This document shows, piece after piece, positions 1 to 8,174 of a stretch of DNA of 64,000 bases. Source of the DNA: JAYQKL01 sp049889415 (GTDB lineage: Bacteria; Pseudomonadota; Alphaproteobacteria; RS24); NCBI GenBank assembly GCA_049889415.1, contig JBMHDL010000005.1:163947-227946 (forward strand), read 5' to 3'. The first letter of the stretch is position 1; each line of letters begins with the position of its first letter. Below the pieces are notes generated by a model that saw only the letters and a list, made by a program, of their open reading frames with translations, did not search any database and was not told the origin of the DNA. The translations under genes were made by a program, and so were the position numbers.

Positions 1-239
1 CCTTCAGCATCATTGGCCAAAAGAATAAACAACATCATCCAGTCTTCATATTGCGGCGCCTGCGTCTGAAACAAATCTGCACCAAAAGCATGGGCGTTCA
101 GTAAGACATTGATGCTGCGCATCGCCTCCGGTATGATGCCGGGTACATAGGGTGAAATTTCGCGGGGTAGTTGGAAAGTGTCCGTCATGACACCGTCCGT
201 TGCAAGATTATCCTCAGTCATCTTTATTTTTTTCGACAT
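1..239 (-). CDS. Unrecognised protein, N-terminal part (runs off window start)
   Basis: The start codon at 239 has a good Shine-Dalgarno (AAGGAACC) on the minus strand about 6 bases upstream, and the frame stays open to position 1, so at least 79 codons are coded and the C-terminus lies outside the window. The product begins MSKKIKMTEDNLATDG, and the visible part is acidic near the start and hydrophobic later (WMMLFILLAND). I recognise no domain in it. A second in-frame ATG at 221 is possible. It is divergent from the DnaA-domain-IV gene at 521, with a 281-bp AT-rich region between them. Confidence 0.6.
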   Translation of the reverse strand, partial: MSKKIKMTEDNLATDGVMTDTFQLPREISPYVPGIIPEAMRSINVLLNAHAFGADLFQTQAPQYEDWMMLFILLANDAE

Positions 240-520
240 ATTGGTTCCTTTAAGCCAAGTAATGCTGATTGACGCTTACAGGGACGCAACAGTTAAAGTG
301 GTTTGTGACGGGCGCTGATATTTTTTCGTGAACTTTTTTGGCCAGTCTGTCCTGATTAAGTTAAAACCAAAAAAACAAAGAAGGTCAAATTTTTCATAAA
401 AACAATCTTCAATCACTGATTGTAACATTGATTAGCTCTCTGATTTTAAACACAAATGCAGTTTTTTTCCACTTCGTAAAAAAATACTAAAAAATTGTCT
501 TTCCGAAGAGGAATACGGGG
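240..520. other. AT-rich divergent intergenic region
   Basis: No gene is visible in these 281 bases between two divergently transcribed genes. The DNA is clearly more AT-rich than its surroundings, with A and T runs from about 355 to 500. It must hold the promoters of both neighbours. The plus-strand gene has a purine-rich ribosome site (GAAGAGGAATACGGGG) just before its ATG at 521. A nested dyad at 403-434 is listed separately. Confidence 0.6.
403..434. promoter_or_regulatory. Nested dyad, possible operator
   Basis: CAATC occurs at 403 and 410, followed by its inverse GATTG at 418 and GATTA at 430. The inner pair, CAATC-ACT-GATTG (410-422), is a perfect inverted repeat with a 3-base spacer. 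Its place in the AT-rich divergent region upstream of a helix-turn-helix gene suggests an operator or autoregulatory site. This is inference; no known regulator consensus fits clearly. One half of an IHF consensus (AATCAA, minus strand at 428-433) is present without the second half. Confidence 0.3.
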
Positions 521-928
521 ATGAAAAAATTAACAGTTTTCTGCTTGAAAAAGCGGGCCGGAATTTTTCGGCTGGATAATCCTGATCCGAAGGCCGTGCG
601 ACAGCTTGCATGCCTGTATCTTGTCGTTGCCACCATATCGCGTGTCCACAGAATGCCAGTCAACGCCATAATGGATAGGCGTCGCGGACGCAAAAAGGTC
701 TCTGAGGCGCGACAACTGAGTCAATATATCTGCCATATCAGCTTTCAGCAGTCTTATGCCGATATCGGCAAATCATTCAAGCGTGACCGCACGAGTGTTG
801 CACATGCTTGCCAGCAGGTGGAGAACATGCGGGACAGTGGTCATTTTGACCTGGCAACCGATTGCCTGGAATGGGGAGTTTTGTCGCTCGCACGATCTTT
901 AGGCATGGTTCAGGAGGAGGACTTATGA
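521..928 (+). CDS. gafY: Stand-alone DnaA domain IV helix-turn-helix protein, GafY-like
   Basis: The 135-residue product carries a DnaA C-terminal DNA-binding domain (about 27-105) and no AAA+ ATPase. Seen: a basic segment MDRRRGRKKVSEARQLSQYI at 51-70, an SYADIGKSFKRDRTSV helix-turn-helix, and RTSVAHACQQVE at 90-101, which corresponds to the DnaA signature region. Known: GTA activators of alphaproteobacteria pair a DnaA-IV-like domain with a DUF6456 domain, either fused (GafA) or as two genes (GafY and GafZ). The next gene here is DUF6456 and overlaps this stop by ATGA, so GafY is the best reading. Role inferred: sequence-specific activator of GTA or phage-like genes. A generic DnaA-C regulator unrelated to GTA is the alternative. 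Confidence 0.72.
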   Translation: MKKLTVFCLKKRAGIFRLDNPDPKAVRQLACLYLVVATISRVHRMPVNAIMDRRRGRKKVSEARQLSQYICHISFQQSYADIGKSFKRDRTSVAHACQQVENMRDSGHFDLATDCLEWGVLSLARSLGMVQEEDL

Positions 929-1650
929 CCAATAATCAGCAGAAAAATTTCATAAAAATGGCGCGTCGCCTGAGCGAACCGCAATCCTTTTTGCTTTATC
1001 TGGAGACCAGCGGTGAGTATGGGGTCATGGTAAGCCGCAACAAATGGCGTAAGCCGGTGATGCGCCTTGAGGAAAAAACTGTTGAGGCTTACATCAAGAA
1101 TGACTGGCTTTTGGCTTCTCGAAAGGTTGAGGGGTTCTTTGTTCTTTCTGATGCCGGTGCCAAACGCTATCGTCGTCACACCCAGCCGCAGGGTTTTCTT
1201 GCCCAGCATCAGGAAATGGACATGACCGTCAATGGCCCCCTGGTAAATGTTGATGCCAGCCCCGTCAATTGGTTGCGCAGACATAATCGGCAAGGATGCG
1301 TATTTTTCGGCGAGGGTGAATTGGCTGCCGCTGAGCGGTTATGTTCCGATTATGAGGCAAGCCTTGCAGTCACCCGCATGACGCCTGATCTGAAGCGCCA
1401 GGGGATCAAGTCCGCGGGCGTACAGGGGTTCAACGTGACGGATTATGCCCTGGATGCTTCACGACGTGTTGATCGGGCTCTGGATTATGTCGGGGAAGAT
1501 CTGAATGAAATCCTGCAATTGATATGCCTGAACATGCTCGGGCTTGAACAAGCTGAGAAGCGGCTCGGCTGGCCGCGGCGGTCCGGGAAGTTGGTGCTCA
1601 AAATCGCCTTACGCAGGTTGAGCCGTTATTATTACTCATCACAGGGTTAA
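925..1650 (+). CDS. gafZ: DUF6456 protein, GafZ-like
   Basis: A 241-residue protein. I chose ATG 925 because it has a strong ribosome site (AGGAGGAGG) and overlaps the upstream stop as ATGA, which implies translational coupling; an earlier start at 862 would lie inside the upstream gene. The N-terminal 100 residues look winged-helix-like but are unassigned. Residues about 110-236 match DUF6456: SPVNWLRR near 112-119, a DASRRVDRALDYVG helix, LGWPRRSGKLVLKIALRRL near the end. In Caulobacter the DUF6456 protein GafZ is described as a transcription anti-terminator for the GTA cluster. The family call is sequence-based; the GTA role is inferred from family and from the pairing. Its stop shares TTAA with convergent sufE. 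Confidence 0.72.
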   Translation: MTNNQQKNFIKMARRLSEPQSFLLYLETSGEYGVMVSRNKWRKPVMRLEEKTVEAYIKNDWLLASRKVEGFFVLSDAGAKRYRRHTQPQGFLAQHQEMDMTVNGPLVNVDASPVNWLRRHNRQGCVFFGEGELAAAERLCSDYEASLAVTRMTPDLKRQGIKSAGVQGFNVTDYALDASRRVDRALDYVGEDLNEILQLICLNMLGLEQAEKRLGWPRRSGKLVLKIALRRLSRYYYSSQG

Positions 1651-2057
1651 CCCGCTTTTATAGCGGTTTCGGCTTCCTGGCGGATCCGGCCGACCATGGC
1701 CTGAAAACCGTTCGACCTTTGTGGTGTCAGATGTTCGCTAAGACCAAGTCTTACAAAAGCGTCCTGGGCATCAACCTGCAAAATTTCATCTGCGGATTTG
1801 CCGGAAAAAAGGGTGAGCAAAATTGCAACCAGTCCGCGGACAATATGGGCGTCGCTGTCGCCCCGAAAACGCAGCTTGTCCGCGGCCCCCTCGCTCACAA
1901 GCCAGACCTGCGACACGCAACCGGGGACTTTATTCACTTCATTGTGTTCCTGGTCTGACAAGGGTTCAAGCTTGCCGCCCAATTCAATGATATAGCGGTA
2001 GCGGTCTTCCCAGTCGTCAAACAGGGCAAAATCGTCCAGTAAATCTTCCAATGACAT
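1647..2057 (-). CDS. sufE: SufE-family sulfur acceptor for Fe-S assembly
   Basis: A 136-residue cytosolic protein with the SufE/CsdE fold. It takes persulfide sulfur from the cysteine desulfurase SufS. The active-site loop VPGCVSQVWL places the catalytic Cys at residue 47. FSGKSADEIL and LGLSEHLTPQRSNG are typical of the family, and length is normal. No other suf genes are in the window. The gene is convergent with the DUF6456 gene and the two stop codons share the 4-base TTAA (1647-1650). Confidence 0.9.
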   Translation of the reverse strand: MSLEDLLDDFALFDDWEDRYRYIIELGGKLEPLSDQEHNEVNKVPGCVSQVWLVSEGAADKLRFRGDSDAHIVRGLVAILLTLFSGKSADEILQVDAQDAFVRLGLSEHLTPQRSNGFQAMVGRIRQEAETAIKAG

Positions 2058-2167
2058 TTGTGACTCCCTGTCCTGTCCGGCTTTGTCGTTACTGGAAAAC
2101 TAGGTTTTCGGCTTTCATTGGGCAAGCCCCGATTGCAATTATTTTGGCGATTGTGTACATCAGTCTT

Positions 2168-2503
2168 ATGCGATTAAAGGCAGAAATTTGGATTGGCGGC
2201 CTGCTGCGCCGCGCGCAATCCTCCGGTGCCATGGCGCTGATCGCCCATCGCGGTGACAAGGATGCCGGCTCTGTCATGGTCAGGGTCAATGCCCTTGATG
2301 GATGCTCAGCGCTCTATGTGCCGTTCACCGGGCTTGAGGGGGAGCAGCGGTGGCGGCTTCTGACCGGGGGCGATACGCCTGACACGCAGGTTGAGGAGAT
2401 CATTACCCGCGAAATAGAGTATGATCCTGACTTGTGGGTTGTGGAGATCGAGGACCGGCAGGGGCGGCATTTTTTGGATGAAGCTGTCGAAACCTTGGAT
2501 TAG
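2168..2503 (+). CDS. DUF1491 family protein
   Basis: A 111-residue protein starting MRLKAEIWIGGLLRR, which is the usual DUF1491 start, so I use ATG 2168 rather than an upstream start at 2051 that would overlap sufE. The C-terminal block DPDLWVVEIEDRQGRHFLDE is the family hallmark. Function is unknown; the family is common and single-copy in Alphaproteobacteria. It is 8 bases from the next gene and probably cotranscribed with the MscS channel. Confidence 0.8.
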   Translation: MRLKAEIWIGGLLRRAQSSGAMALIAHRGDKDAGSVMVRVNALDGCSALYVPFTGLEGEQRWRLLTGGDTPDTQVEEIITREIEYDPDLWVVEIEDRQGRHFLDEAVETLD

Positions 2504-2511
2504 GGTTGGTT

Positions 2512-3645
2512 ATGGAATATTTGACGGAATTATGGGCATTGGTGGAGTCAGTCTGGGAGGCGGGGGCCTACGGCATTGGCGGCGGTAATCTGATCGGTGC
2601 ATTTGGCGTCTTTCTGTTTTTTGCCGTATTGCGGGGCTTGTTTACCCGCTTTGTGTTGGGTGCCCTCAACCGCTACGCCAGCCGAACCAAAACCGATATG
2701 GATGATTTGCTGCTTGAGGCGCTTGAACGGCCTTTGAAGTTTTTCTTCCTGATTTTGGGCGCCTTTTTCGGTGTGGAATTCCTCAGTCTTGAGGGCTTGC
2801 CGGAAGAATTGGCGGATAAAGGGTTGCGGACCCTGATTGCCATTGGCATTTTCTGGTCAATCCATGCCGCCGTGCATCCACTCTCCAGCCTGCTTGAACG
2901 CGCCAATGACCTGCTGTCCAAAGAGATCATCAACTGGCTCTTGACGGTTATCCGGATTGGGATTGTGCTGACGGGTGCAGCCACCATCTTGCAGACATGG
3001 GGTATTGAAATTGCCCCGATCATTGCCGGGTTTGGTCTGTTCGGTGTGGCAGTGGCGCTGGGAGCGCAGGATTTGTTCAAAAATCTGCTCGGCGGCCTTT
3101 CCATTCTTGTTGAAGGACGGTTCAAGCTGGGTGATTGGGTCAAGGTTGAGGGTGTCGCGGAGGGCACGGTCGAACACATCGGTTTTCGATCAACGCGCCT
3201 GCGTCAGTTTAATCAGGTCGCCGTTACCGTACCCAATAATATGTTTGCCGATCATGCCGTCGTGAACTTTTCAACCATGAATCATCGGCGCATTTATTGG
3301 AAGATCGGTCTGGAATACCGAACCACCGTGGAGCAGATGAAGCAAGTGGTCAACAGGTTGGATGCGTGGTTGAGTGCTCATGACGGCTTTGTCACTGATG
3401 ACCGCGCCGTTCAGCACATCTATATCGACTCCTTCAATGACAGTTCCATCGACATGATGGTTTACTGTTTTACGGTCACCACGGATTGGGAAGAGTGGCT
3501 TGGCCTGAAGCAGGAATTGGCCTTTGCCATAAAAAATATTGTTGAGGAAGTCGGTACAGGCTTTGCTTTCCCAAGCACGTCCCTCTATATCGAAAATTTA
3601 CCGGGCGATCAGGCGGAAATTTTTGTTCCGCCGGAAAAGGACTAA
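2512..3645 (+). CDS. MscS-family mechanosensitive ion channel
   Basis: A 377-residue inner-membrane protein. About five hydrophobic segments are visible (near 20-42, 66-85, 104-122, 138-160, 165-185). The last is the Gly/Ala-rich pore helix and continues into FKNLLGGLSILVEGRFKLGDWV, the typical MscS TM3-to-beta-domain junction. The beta domain (VEGVAEGTVEHIGFRSTRLR, VPNNMFADHAVVNFS) and a C-terminal alpha/beta domain follow. It should open under hypo-osmotic stress. ATG 2512 is preferred to the TTG at 2506, which directly follows the DUF1491 stop. Confidence 0.88.
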   Translation: MEYLTELWALVESVWEAGAYGIGGGNLIGAFGVFLFFAVLRGLFTRFVLGALNRYASRTKTDMDDLLLEALERPLKFFFLILGAFFGVEFLSLEGLPEELADKGLRTLIAIGIFWSIHAAVHPLSSLLERANDLLSKEIINWLLTVIRIGIVLTGAATILQTWGIEIAPIIAGFGLFGVAVALGAQDLFKNLLGGLSILVEGRFKLGDWVKVEGVAEGTVEHIGFRSTRLRQFNQVAVTVPNNMFADHAVVNFSTMNHRRIYWKIGLEYRTTVEQMKQVVNRLDAWLSAHDGFVTDDRAVQHIYIDSFNDSSIDMMVYCFTVTTDWEEWLGLKQELAFAIKNIVEEVGTGFAFPSTSLYIENLPGDQAEIFVPPEKD

Positions 3646-3648
3646 TCG

Positions 3649-4905
3649 ATGCAGCTGATTGTGATTGGCGGCGGCGTTGTCGGCGTTACAACCGCCTGGG
3701 AGCTGCAAAGAGACGGACATCAGGTTACCTTGATTGAGGCGCGCGAGGATGTCGCGCTCGAGACGAGTTTCGCCAATGGTGGGCAGATTGCCGTGACGGA
3801 AAGTGCCCCCTGGTCACGCCCCGGATTGATACGGGAATTTTTAACCAATGTTTTCTCCCAAACCCCTTATGGTTTGCGCTTGCGGGCTGATCCGGCCCAA
3901 TGGCGCTGGTTGTTCCGGTTTTGGCGCAACACACAACCGGAGGTGTTTGACAAGGCCGTGGTGCGCAACTGGAAGCTGGCGGCTTACAGTCTGGACCGCC
4001 TGCAGCAAAACCGCCGTCAGCTCGGTAATGATTTTCACTATGACGACCGGCAGAATGGCATCCTGCAACTGATCGGGGCGGATGCTGATTTACCGGTGAT
4101 GAAATCCCATGCCGCATCGCTTGCCGCGCATGGCGCCAGGGTGGACTGGCTGGACGGTTCAGCGCTTGTGGCGCAGGAGCCGGCCCTGGCCCATGCGGTT
4201 GAAGTGGGCCATGTCCGTGCGGCGATTTGGGGCGGTGCTGATGAAAGCGGTGATGCCGCCATGTTTGCGCATAAATTAGCGGATGTGTTTGCAGGTCAGG
4301 GCGGGCGCGTGATGACCGGAACCACAGTGTCGGGATTTGTTTTGAACAAAGGCAGAATCGTCGCCCTGTCTACCAATCGTGGGGAACTGGCCGGTGATGC
4401 TTTCATATTGTGCGCCGGCACGGCCAGCCCGTCCCTTGCCGCCCAGCTGGGCGAACGCCTGACACTTTTACCGGTTAAAGGTTATTCCCTGACCTCCCAG
4501 GTTATGGACGCTCAAAAGGCACCTGTCACCTCTTTGACGGACCTCTCGCAAAGGCTGGTTATTTCCCGTCTTGGAGAGCGGCTGAGGGTGGCCGGCTATG
4601 CTGAAATCGGCATGGCACCCGGGCTAAACCCGAAACGCATCGCCGCCATTCGCCGCCGAATGCAGATATTGTTTCCCGCCGCCGCCGATTATGCCGCCGG
4701 GGAAGCCTGGGCGGGTTTCCGCCCCATGACCCCAGACGGCGCGCCACTGGTCGGCCCCAGCGAGGTGTGTGAGAACTTATGGTTCAACACTGGGCATGGT
4801 ACATTGGGGTGGACCCTGTGTCATGCCACCGCCCGCATGACGGCGGACAGTGTGATGGGTCGCATGACTGAGATTGATATGGAGCCTTTTGCGCCTTTGC
4901 GGTAA
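3649..4905 (+). CDS. dadA: D-amino acid dehydrogenase (FAD)
   Basis: A 418-residue FAD-dependent oxidoreductase of the DAO/DadA group that oxidises D-amino acids to keto acids and passes electrons to the respiratory chain. An N-terminal Rossmann motif VIGGGVVGVTTAWEL (about 5-19), SFANGGQIA near 40-48 and a C-terminal NTGHGTLGWTLCHATARM segment match DadA. It begins 3 bases after the MscS stop, so it is likely in that operon. No alanine racemase (dadX) is adjacent. Other substrates, such as glycine or sarcosine, cannot be excluded. Confidence 0.85.
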   Translation: MQLIVIGGGVVGVTTAWELQRDGHQVTLIEAREDVALETSFANGGQIAVTESAPWSRPGLIREFLTNVFSQTPYGLRLRADPAQWRWLFRFWRNTQPEVFDKAVVRNWKLAAYSLDRLQQNRRQLGNDFHYDDRQNGILQLIGADADLPVMKSHAASLAAHGARVDWLDGSALVAQEPALAHAVEVGHVRAAIWGGADESGDAAMFAHKLADVFAGQGGRVMTGTTVSGFVLNKGRIVALSTNRGELAGDAFILCAGTASPSLAAQLGERLTLLPVKGYSLTSQVMDAQKAPVTSLTDLSQRLVISRLGERLRVAGYAEIGMAPGLNPKRIAAIRRRMQILFPAAADYAAGEAWAGFRPMTPDGAPLVGPSEVCENLWFNTGHGTLGWTLCHATARMTADSVMGRMTEIDMEPFAPLR

Positions 4906-4921
4906 GGCTTCCTGAGGGTTT

Positions 4922-5425
4922 TCAGCGGCGCCAGGGAATGCCGTGGCGTTGATCTGATGCAGGCTGATAAATGTCGGATAATTCAGCAACAGCCTGCCCG
5001 AATTGCTCGAGCGTGACTTCATCCGTAACCTCGAAGGCGTCAATGCCGCACCGTATCATGTAGGCCCATTGGTCATAGGCGACATCGCCGACTGCCCGGA
5101 TTTCACCTTGATACCCCATTTCATCACGCAGAATACGGGCGGAGCTGTAGCCGCGGCCGTTGCGGAAGGTCGGAAATTCCAACGCCACCACAGTCAAAGC
5201 GGCGAGATAGGGGGCCAGATCGCGGACATCCTCACCAAGCTGGGTCTTGCCCTGATTGTCGGCGCGGATCAAGACACCAAATTGCGTATTGCGGCCTTTG
5301 AGCGTCTCGAAATTTTCTTTGAGCCTGTCCAGGGACACAAGAACAGGGCCGTCCGGAAGTGCTTCTTCATCGGCAACGGTTACAAAGTGATTGTCCGTGA
5401 AGGCCTGGTTTTTAATGAGAGGCAT
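4922..5425 (-). CDS. DUF934 protein, sulfite reductase accessory
   Basis: A 167-residue protein of the DUF934 family. Segments FPTFRNGRGYSSARILRDE and RAVGDVAYDQWAYMIRCG are characteristic. It is the third gene of the minus-strand operon DUF2849-cysI-DUF934 and overlaps the cysI stop by 14 bases. The consistent pairing with siroheme sulfite reductases suggests an accessory role in assimilatory sulfite reduction, but the biochemical role is not established. Confidence 0.85.
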   Translation of the reverse strand: MPLIKNQAFTDNHFVTVADEEALPDGPVLVSLDRLKENFETLKGRNTQFGVLIRADNQGKTQLGEDVRDLAPYLAALTVVALEFPTFRNGRGYSSARILRDEMGYQGEIRAVGDVAYDQWAYMIRCGIDAFEVTDEVTLEQFGQAVAELSDIYQPASDQRHGIPWRR

Positions 5426-7070
5426 AAAGACGCTCCTTGAACGGGTCTATGCCGACACGTCTGTAGGTGTCGAGGAAGCGCTCGTCCCCCTCACGCAGTT
5501 CAACATAGGTATCAACAATGGTTTCTATGGCGTCAACCACCTCATCCTCGGTGAACGCGGCGCCGGTGATTTTGCCGATGGCAGCGGTTTCATCGGAAGT
5601 GCCGCCAAGTGTCACCTGATAGAATTCCGTTCCTTTTTTATCGACTCCTAGAATGCCGATATGCCCGACATGGTGATGGCCGCAGGCATTGATGCAGCCA
5701 GAAATTTTGATCTTGAGCTCACCAATATTTTTTTGCCTGTCCAGATCCGAAAAGCGGTTGGAAATTTCCTGCGCTAAGGGGATGGAGCGGGCATTGGCGA
5801 GATCGCAATAATCCAATCCCGGACAGGCGATGGAGTCGCTGATCAGTCCATGATTGGCGGTTGCGAGATCCCGGGCGGCAAGCCTGTCATAAACCGTTTT
5901 AAGGTCGGCCAGCTTGACATTGGGCAGGACAAGATTCTGTTCATGCGTGACGCGGATTTCATCCATGCCGAAGTTTCCGGCAATTTCCGCAACGGCCCGC
6001 ATCTGAGCGGAACTGGCATCCCCCGGGATGCCGCCGATCGGTTTCAACGAGATATTGACTATGGCGTAACCGGAGATTTTATGCGGGACTACATTGGTTT
6101 TCACCCATCGACAGAAGTCGTCATTCTCCTCCAGAGCCTGACCATGGCCGACATCTTCAGCCGGTAAGTCTTCATAGGCCGGGGGCGCAAAATAGGTGGC
6201 AATGCGCTGGAGTTCCTGCTCCGGTACACGCAGGACCTGGCTGGCGTCTATGCGGGAAAATTCCTCTTCAACCAGGCGGGTCATCTCTTCCTGCCCGATT
6301 TCATGAACTAGGATTTTGATGCGTGCCTTATAGGCATTGTCACGCCGGCCCATGCTGTTATAGACCCGCATGACCGCCTCGAGATAAGCCAGCAATTGTT
6401 CGGCCGGTACGAAGTCACGCAATTTTTTTGCGATGAAGGGTGTACGGCCCAATCCGCCGCCGACATGCACCTCATAACCGTTTTGGCCTGCGGCATTAGT
6501 GACGCAGACAATGCCGATATCATGGAAGCGGATGGCGGCGCGGTCATTTTCATGGGCCGTGACGGCAATTTTGAATTTACGCGGCAGGTAAGAAAATTCA
6601 GGATGAAAGGTTGACCATTGGCGGATGATTTCGGAAATGATGCGCGGATCCTCGACTTCACCGTCAATCACCCCGGCATATTGGTCAGCCGTGACATTTC
6701 GGATGCAGTTGCCGGATGTCTGGATGGCATGCATTTCAACCTCAGCCAGCTCCGCCAGAAGATCCGGTACTTCCGGGAGCTTCGGCCAATTATATTGGAT
6801 ATTTTGGCGGGTTGTGAAATGTCCGTATCCACGGTCATATTTGTCGGCAATGTCCGCCAGTTTGAACATTTGCCGGCTGTTGAGTGTGCCATAGGGAATG
6901 GCAACGCGCAGCATATAGGCGTGCAACTGCAAATAAAGCCCGTTCATAAGGCGCAGCGGTTTAAAGGCGTCCTCACTCAACTCGCCCTTGACCCGGCGTT
7001 CGACCTGGCCGCGGAACTGAGCGACACGGTCTCTGACGATTTTATGATCGAATTCATCGTAACGATACAT
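5412..7070 (-). CDS. cysI: Assimilatory sulfite/nitrite reductase hemoprotein
   Basis: A 552-residue siroheme and [4Fe-4S] enzyme that reduces sulfite to sulfide for cysteine synthesis in the cytosol. It has the two-fold ferredoxin-like/siroheme repeat. The cluster ligands are visible as C416-X5-C422 (CPGLDYC) and C459-X3-C463 (SGCINACGHHHVGHIG). GHFTTRQNIQYNW near the N-terminus is a siroheme-domain motif. No flavoprotein subunit (cysJ) is nearby, so electrons may come from ferredoxin or another donor. The siroheme-pathway methyltransferase cobA lies 13 kb away. Specificity for sulfite over nitrite rests on the DUF2849/DUF934 context. Confidence 0.88.
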   Translation of the reverse strand: MYRYDEFDHKIVRDRVAQFRGQVERRVKGELSEDAFKPLRLMNGLYLQLHAYMLRVAIPYGTLNSRQMFKLADIADKYDRGYGHFTTRQNIQYNWPKLPEVPDLLAELAEVEMHAIQTSGNCIRNVTADQYAGVIDGEVEDPRIISEIIRQWSTFHPEFSYLPRKFKIAVTAHENDRAAIRFHDIGIVCVTNAAGQNGYEVHVGGGLGRTPFIAKKLRDFVPAEQLLAYLEAVMRVYNSMGRRDNAYKARIKILVHEIGQEEMTRLVEEEFSRIDASQVLRVPEQELQRIATYFAPPAYEDLPAEDVGHGQALEENDDFCRWVKTNVVPHKISGYAIVNISLKPIGGIPGDASSAQMRAVAEIAGNFGMDEIRVTHEQNLVLPNVKLADLKTVYDRLAARDLATANHGLISDSIACPGLDYCDLANARSIPLAQEISNRFSDLDRQKNIGELKIKISGCINACGHHHVGHIGILGVDKKGTEFYQVTLGGTSDETAAIGKITGAAFTEDEVVDAIETIVDTYVELREGDERFLDTYRRVGIDPFKERLYASH

Positions 7071-7072
7071 GA

Positions 7073-7393
7073 TTACACTCCGGCCTGTTTGCCCAGATCT
7101 TTGCGAATGGTCGGCCCTTTGGCGCGAATGATTTCCCGAACACTGACCGGAGCGAAAGCCTCCCCGGACTGCTTGACTTCGAACGGATAAATGCCAACCA
7201 CTTCAAGCTCCGACCCCTCAGCTGTGGCATTATCCAGACTTGCGGCAGCTGCTTCCGGGCCGTCGAGAATGGCCGCAAGACCAAAATCAGTCTCCCAGGC
7301 ACCTGACTTGGAAAAATATACCACCTCGCCATCGGTGAGGCGATTGCCCGTAATGGCTTGAAAGCGAGCCCCTTTTGAAGAATGTTGCGCCAT
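7073..7393 (-). CDS. DUF2849 protein, sulfite reductase accessory
   Basis: A 106-residue protein of the DUF2849 family, first gene of the sulfite reductase operon, 2 bases before cysI. I use the start at 7393 (MAQHSSKGARF), with AGGAAG upstream, instead of a longer frame starting at 7438. Segments such as TGNRLTDGEVVYF and VREIIRAKGPTIRKDLG are typical of the family. Function is unknown beyond association with CysI. Confidence 0.8.
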   Translation of the reverse strand: MAQHSSKGARFQAITGNRLTDGEVVYFSKSGAWETDFGLAAILDGPEAAAASLDNATAEGSELEVVGIYPFEVKQSGEAFAPVSVREIIRAKGPTIRKDLGKQAGV

Positions 7394-7531
7394 ATGTGTT
7401 GTGTCTTCCTTGCTGAACTGAGCGCAAACTAGCTTCAAATTCTCTTTTTTTCAAGGTTTAAGGGGATTATTGGGATTTACACCCGGATTTTGTGGAATTT
7501 GCCAAACCCCTTCATGATGTTAAGATGAGCC

Positions 7532-8011
7532 ATGTCTGAAAATGTATCTGAGCGTCTCGACTCCCCGGCATTTTGGGAGCATAAAAAACTGCAGGATATG
7601 ACCCATGAGCAATGGGAGTCCCTTTGTGATGGATGCGCCAAATGCTGTCTGGTCAAGCTGGTGGATGATGAGACCGAGGAACTGCATTATACATCCCTGT
7701 CATGTCGGCTCTTGAATGAGGCCAGTTGCCGCTGCAACGATTATGCGAACCGGTCGACTCTGGTCGACGGGTGTTTGAAACTCACGCCTGAAACCCTGCC
7801 GGACATGATGAGCTGGTTGCCCGAGACATGCAGTTACAAATTGCTGGCCGAGGGGCAGGCTCTGCCGCCATGGCACCCGTTGATCACCGGTGATCCCCAA
7901 AGCGTTCACGATGCGGGCATCAGCATTCAGGGTAAATGCACCAGCGAAAAAAAATGTGACGGACCCGAGCAGGATTATATTGTGCCAAATGGTTTTTTTG
8001 ATCCGTCATAG
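7532..8011 (+). CDS. YcgN/UPF0260 cysteine-cluster protein
   Basis: A 159-residue cytosolic protein. Nine cysteines are visible at 32, 35, 38, 39, 58, 66, 68, 81 and 100, with the family motif CDGCAKCCL at 32-40, which suggests a zinc or Fe-S site of the YkgJ/YcgN superfamily. Length and the WEHKKLQDMTHEQWESLC start match UPF0260. The molecular function is not known. It is transcribed away from the sulfite reductase operon across a 138-bp gap. Confidence 0.88.
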   Translation: MSENVSERLDSPAFWEHKKLQDMTHEQWESLCDGCAKCCLVKLVDDETEELHYTSLSCRLLNEASCRCNDYANRSTLVDGCLKLTPETLPDMMSWLPETCSYKLLAEGQALPPWHPLITGDPQSVHDAGISIQGKCTSEKKCDGPEQDYIVPNGFFDPS

Positions 8012-8097
8012 TTGGAGCTAAGCCTTTTTATTCAATGGATATTGTCGAAAATATACCCGCAAAAATATATAAGCCATTGAATTATAATAAAAAACCA

Positions 8098-8126
8098 TTG
8101 ACAGGCGTGACGCTTGCTGATATCCT
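8098..8126 (+). promoter_or_regulatory. Near-consensus sigma-70 promoter
   Basis: TTGACA at 8098-8103, a 17-base spacer and TATCCT at 8121-8126. It is one of the best promoter matches in the window. Transcription would start near 8133 and run into the DUF2793-like frame and then ccmI. It may therefore serve the cytochrome c maturation operon, with the intervening frame as a leader. Confidence 0.55.
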
Positions 8127-8174
8127 TTCAGTCATAATCACATAATCACCCCCGGTGCATATAATGACACCACA

